Shown here in pieces: positions 6,698 to 8,436 of a stretch of DNA of 8,436 nucleotides. The notes beneath the pieces are model-generated. The model ran no database searches, had not been told where the DNA came from, and worked only from the letters and a program-made list of their open reading frames with translations. The translations under genes were made by a program, and so were the position numbers. Source of the stretch: Clostridia bacterium (GTDB lineage: Bacteria; Bacillota; Clostridia; Oscillospirales; CAG-272); contig JAGAUC010000092.1 in assembly GCA_017621015.1 (NCBI GenBank), positions 1 through 8,436 on the forward strand, given 5' to 3'. Each line of letters starts with the position of its first letter. Position 1 is the stretch's first letter.

Positions 6698-7423
6698 ATG
6701 AATGTACTTGCAATCGGCTGTCATCCCGATGACGTTGAGATCGCGTGTGCGGGCACTCTGGCCAAGTGTGTAAAGCGCGGCGATAAGGTCATCGTTTGCC
6801 ACGTGTCTACCGGTAACCTCGGTCACGTCATCATTCCGCCCGACGAGCTGACGGTGATCCGTGCGAACGAGGCCAAGCGCGCAGGCGCCATGGCAGGCAT
6901 CGAGGTGATCTCCGCCGGCTTTGACGATCTGAAGATCTATGACGGAAACAAGGAAGCGCGCGACCGGATCGTGGACGTCATCCGTTACGCCAACCCCGAC
7001 TTTATCATCACACACAACCCCGATGACTATATGCCCGACCATACGGCGGTGTCGCGTCTTGTGTTTGACGCAAGCTTTACGGCAACGCTCCCCAACTATA
7101 CCGACTATCCGCACAGATACAGTGCGATGGACGGCGAGCCGGCAAAGCTGGTTCCCATCTTCTATATGGACACACTGGCCGGTGTGGACTTCCAGCCCAC
7201 CGAGTACGTGGATATTTCCGAGGAAATTGACCTGAAGATCAATATGCTGGAGTGTCACGAAAGCCAGCTTGTCTGGATGCGCGAGCACGATGGCATTGAT
7301 TTCGCGGATATGGTTAAGACCTGCTCGCGTTACCGCGGCTACCAGTGCGGCGCGGACTACGCCGAGGGCTTTAGACAGTGCCAGGTGTACTTAAAGGGAT
7401 TCACCAAGAGACTTCTTCCGTAA
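6698..7423 (+). CDS. PIG-L (LmbE-like) family zinc N-deacetylase
   Basis: A 241-residue zinc deacetylase of the PIG-L/LmbE group, whose members remove acetyl groups from GlcNAc moieties (GlcNAc-PI, GlcNAc-Ins, GlcNAc-malate, diacetylchitobiose). The N-terminus has the hallmark HPDDVE (residues 9-14) with His9 and Asp12 as zinc ligands and Asp11 as likely general base. The third ligand, His115, lies in YMPDHTAVSR. The conserved R..E pair (R55, E58) and the late CHESQ segment (186-190) are also present. Length is normal for the family and no signal peptide is seen, so the substrate is intracellular. GGAGGA lies 7 bases before the ATG, and the gene starts 3 bases after the isomerase stop. Next to a NagB-like enzyme, deacetylation of an amino sugar before deamination is the simplest role. 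A BshB-like role in thiol synthesis is less likely because no other bacillithiol gene is present. Confidence 0.9.
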   Translation: MNVLAIGCHPDDVEIACAGTLAKCVKRGDKVIVCHVSTGNLGHVIIPPDELTVIRANEAKRAGAMAGIEVISAGFDDLKIYDGNKEARDRIVDVIRYANPDFIITHNPDDYMPDHTAVSRLVFDASFTATLPNYTDYPHRYSAMDGEPAKLVPIFYMDTLAGVDFQPTEYVDISEEIDLKINMLECHESQLVWMREHDGIDFADMVKTCSRYRGYQCGADYAEGFRQCQVYLKGFTKRLLP

Positions 7424-7456
7424 ACAATTATTTCAAAGATAAAGGAGAAACAGATC

Positions 7457-8395
7457 ATGGATTTTATGAGCACAGTAAAGGGCTCTCTGCTTGAGGGCTT
7501 TTATCCCGAAGGATGGGACATGGCGCGTATTGACGCGTGCTGCGAGAAGGGCGTTGCCCGCGAGGATTTCTGGAACAAGGACTTTAACCCCATTGAGTGC
7601 AAGGACATTAACGAGTTTGACGTTCTGATGGGTCACGAGATCGCGCTTCAGATCAAGAAGACGCGCGAGGAGGGCAGAAAGCTTGCTATGATCCTTCCCG
7701 TAGGTCCTATGGGTATGTACCGTTGGGCTTCCTACTTCATCAACGAGTGGCAGATCTCCTGCGACCACGTGTACACCTTCAATATGGACGAGTGGTCGGA
7801 TGCCGACGGCAACACGCTCCCCAACACCAACCCCGCTTCGTTTGAGTACAGCATGAAGGAAGCCTTCTTCAATAAGCTGGGTGCATACACCGTTCCCGAG
7901 GCACAGCGCAACTTCGCTACCAAGGCAAATCTCCCCACCTATGAGGGCAAGATCAAGGCTCTCAAGGCCGAGGGTGCCAAGCTGGTTCTGGTTTACGGTA
8001 TCGGCAGAATGTGCCATATCGCCTTCTGGGAGCCCCAGTTTGCTACCGATTATAAGAACGATGAGGAGTGGAAGCAGGCAACCCACCGCATCGGTGCCAA
8101 GCTTCATCCGCTGACCATCGAGCAGAACGCGATCACAAGCTTCAAGAGCCGCACAACGCTGGTTCCTTGCCGCGCCAACACCATTGGCCCCGGTCTCTTC
8201 CTTCAGGCAGACTATGCGATCGGCGGTGCTGACGGTGCGCTTGGCAGAGGTATGGGCTGGCAGGGTATGAGCTTCCTTACCACGCTCCACCACGGTCCCG
8301 ACCGTCACATTACCTCGACCTACATTCCCACGCTCCCCGGTAGACTCTTCTACCTCTCCGAGCTTGCAGGCCCTCTCACCGCAGAGTGCAACTGA
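7457..8395 (+). CDS. Divergent NagB-like (glucosamine-6-phosphate deaminase/isomerase fold) protein
   Basis: A 312-residue protein alignable by eye with NagB, about 45 residues longer at the N-terminus than E. coli NagB (266). The proton-transfer Asp is kept in FNMDEW (D111, E112, matching D72/E73). The ring-opening segment reads GIGRMCHIAFWEP (181-193): His187 and Glu192 match H143 and E148, but Met185 replaces Asp141, and Cys186 and Trp191 replace Gly and Asn. The sugar/phosphate loop, PTGGTP in E. coli, is PVGPMG here (81-86). The PKYALTVG segment is PCRANTIG (237-244), so the phosphate-binding Lys208 is Cys238 with an Arg beside it. These changes suggest a non-standard, perhaps non-phosphorylated, substrate. 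It follows the deacetylase by 33 bases and has AAAGGAG ahead of its ATG. It is the last gene, ending just before a strong terminator. Fold assignment is firm; activity is uncertain. Confidence 0.85.
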   Translation: MDFMSTVKGSLLEGFYPEGWDMARIDACCEKGVAREDFWNKDFNPIECKDINEFDVLMGHEIALQIKKTREEGRKLAMILPVGPMGMYRWASYFINEWQISCDHVYTFNMDEWSDADGNTLPNTNPASFEYSMKEAFFNKLGAYTVPEAQRNFATKANLPTYEGKIKALKAEGAKLVLVYGIGRMCHIAFWEPQFATDYKNDEEWKQATHRIGAKLHPLTIEQNAITSFKSRTTLVPCRANTIGPGLFLQADYAIGGADGALGRGMGWQGMSFLTTLHHGPDRHITSTYIPTLPGRLFYLSELAGPLTAECN

Positions 8396-8402
8396 TTCAT
8401 TG

Positions 8403-8435
8403 AAAAAGGGCTGAGTCGATGACTCAGCCCTTTTT
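8403..8435 (+). terminator. Rho-independent terminator closing the sugar operon
   Basis: Bases 8403-8417 and 8421-8435 form a perfect 15-bp inverted repeat with a GAT loop: AAAAAGGGCTGAGTC and its complement ending in TTTTT. It begins 7 bases after the stop codon of the NagB-like gene. The A-run and T-run on either side make it symmetric, so it may also serve a convergent gene beyond the right edge. Confidence 0.9.
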
Positions 8436-8436
8436 G

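Noticed and set aside
5867..7288. A 473-codon open frame on the minus strand opposite the isomerase and deacetylase genes
   Set aside because: It is antisense to two genes with intact catalytic motifs, has no recognisable domain and its composition is what the complementary frame of GC-biased codons gives. It spans the junction of two real genes.

Overview
The window looks like chromosomal DNA from an anaerobic Firmicute of class Clostridia, probably a gut lineage near the Oscillospiraceae or Christensenellaceae. The grounds are moderate GC content, strong AGGAGG-type ribosome binding sites on every gene, near-consensus sigma-A promoters, tight operons, and the protein families present. I cannot name a genus. 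No mobile element, CRISPR array, tRNA or rRNA is visible.

There are three blocks. (1) Bases 1-172 hold no convincing coding sequence, but contain an exact-consensus leftward promoter (TTGACA, 16 bp, TATAAT). The first 138 or so transcribed bases have no ATG and can form an 11-bp long-range helix, so this is probably the start of a structured non-coding RNA or a long leader that continues off the left edge. (2) Bases 196-3764, minus strand, are a two-gene DNA-repair type operon: an SbcD/YhaO-like metallophosphoesterase followed by an SbcC/Rad50/YhaN-like ATPase. It has a recognisable promoter and ends in a strong hairpin terminator. The ATPase carries two membrane segments where a classical Rad50 has its zinc hook. 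(3) Bases 3787-8435 are a carbohydrate-type regulon. An AraC-family regulator (minus) is divergent from a tight four-gene plus-strand operon: a Gfo/Idh/MocA oxidoreductase, a TIM-barrel sugar isomerase/epimerase, a PIG-L family zinc deacetylase and a divergent NagB-like (glucosamine-6-phosphate deaminase fold) protein. A perfect 15-bp hairpin terminator closes the operon.

The four enzymes plausibly act in one cytoplasmic pathway on an N-acylated amino sugar or amino-sugar derivative: redox at a ring carbon, isomerisation or epimerisation, N-deacylation, then deamination or isomerisation. No kinase, transporter or glycosidase is present in the window. The NagB-like protein has lost the Asp of the ring-opening relay and several phosphate-loop residues, so it may not use a 6-phosphate sugar. 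This operon is the best candidate here for an undescribed system. The AraC promoter and the operon promoter physically overlap in opposite directions, suggesting mutually exclusive transcription with the AraC protein as the switch.
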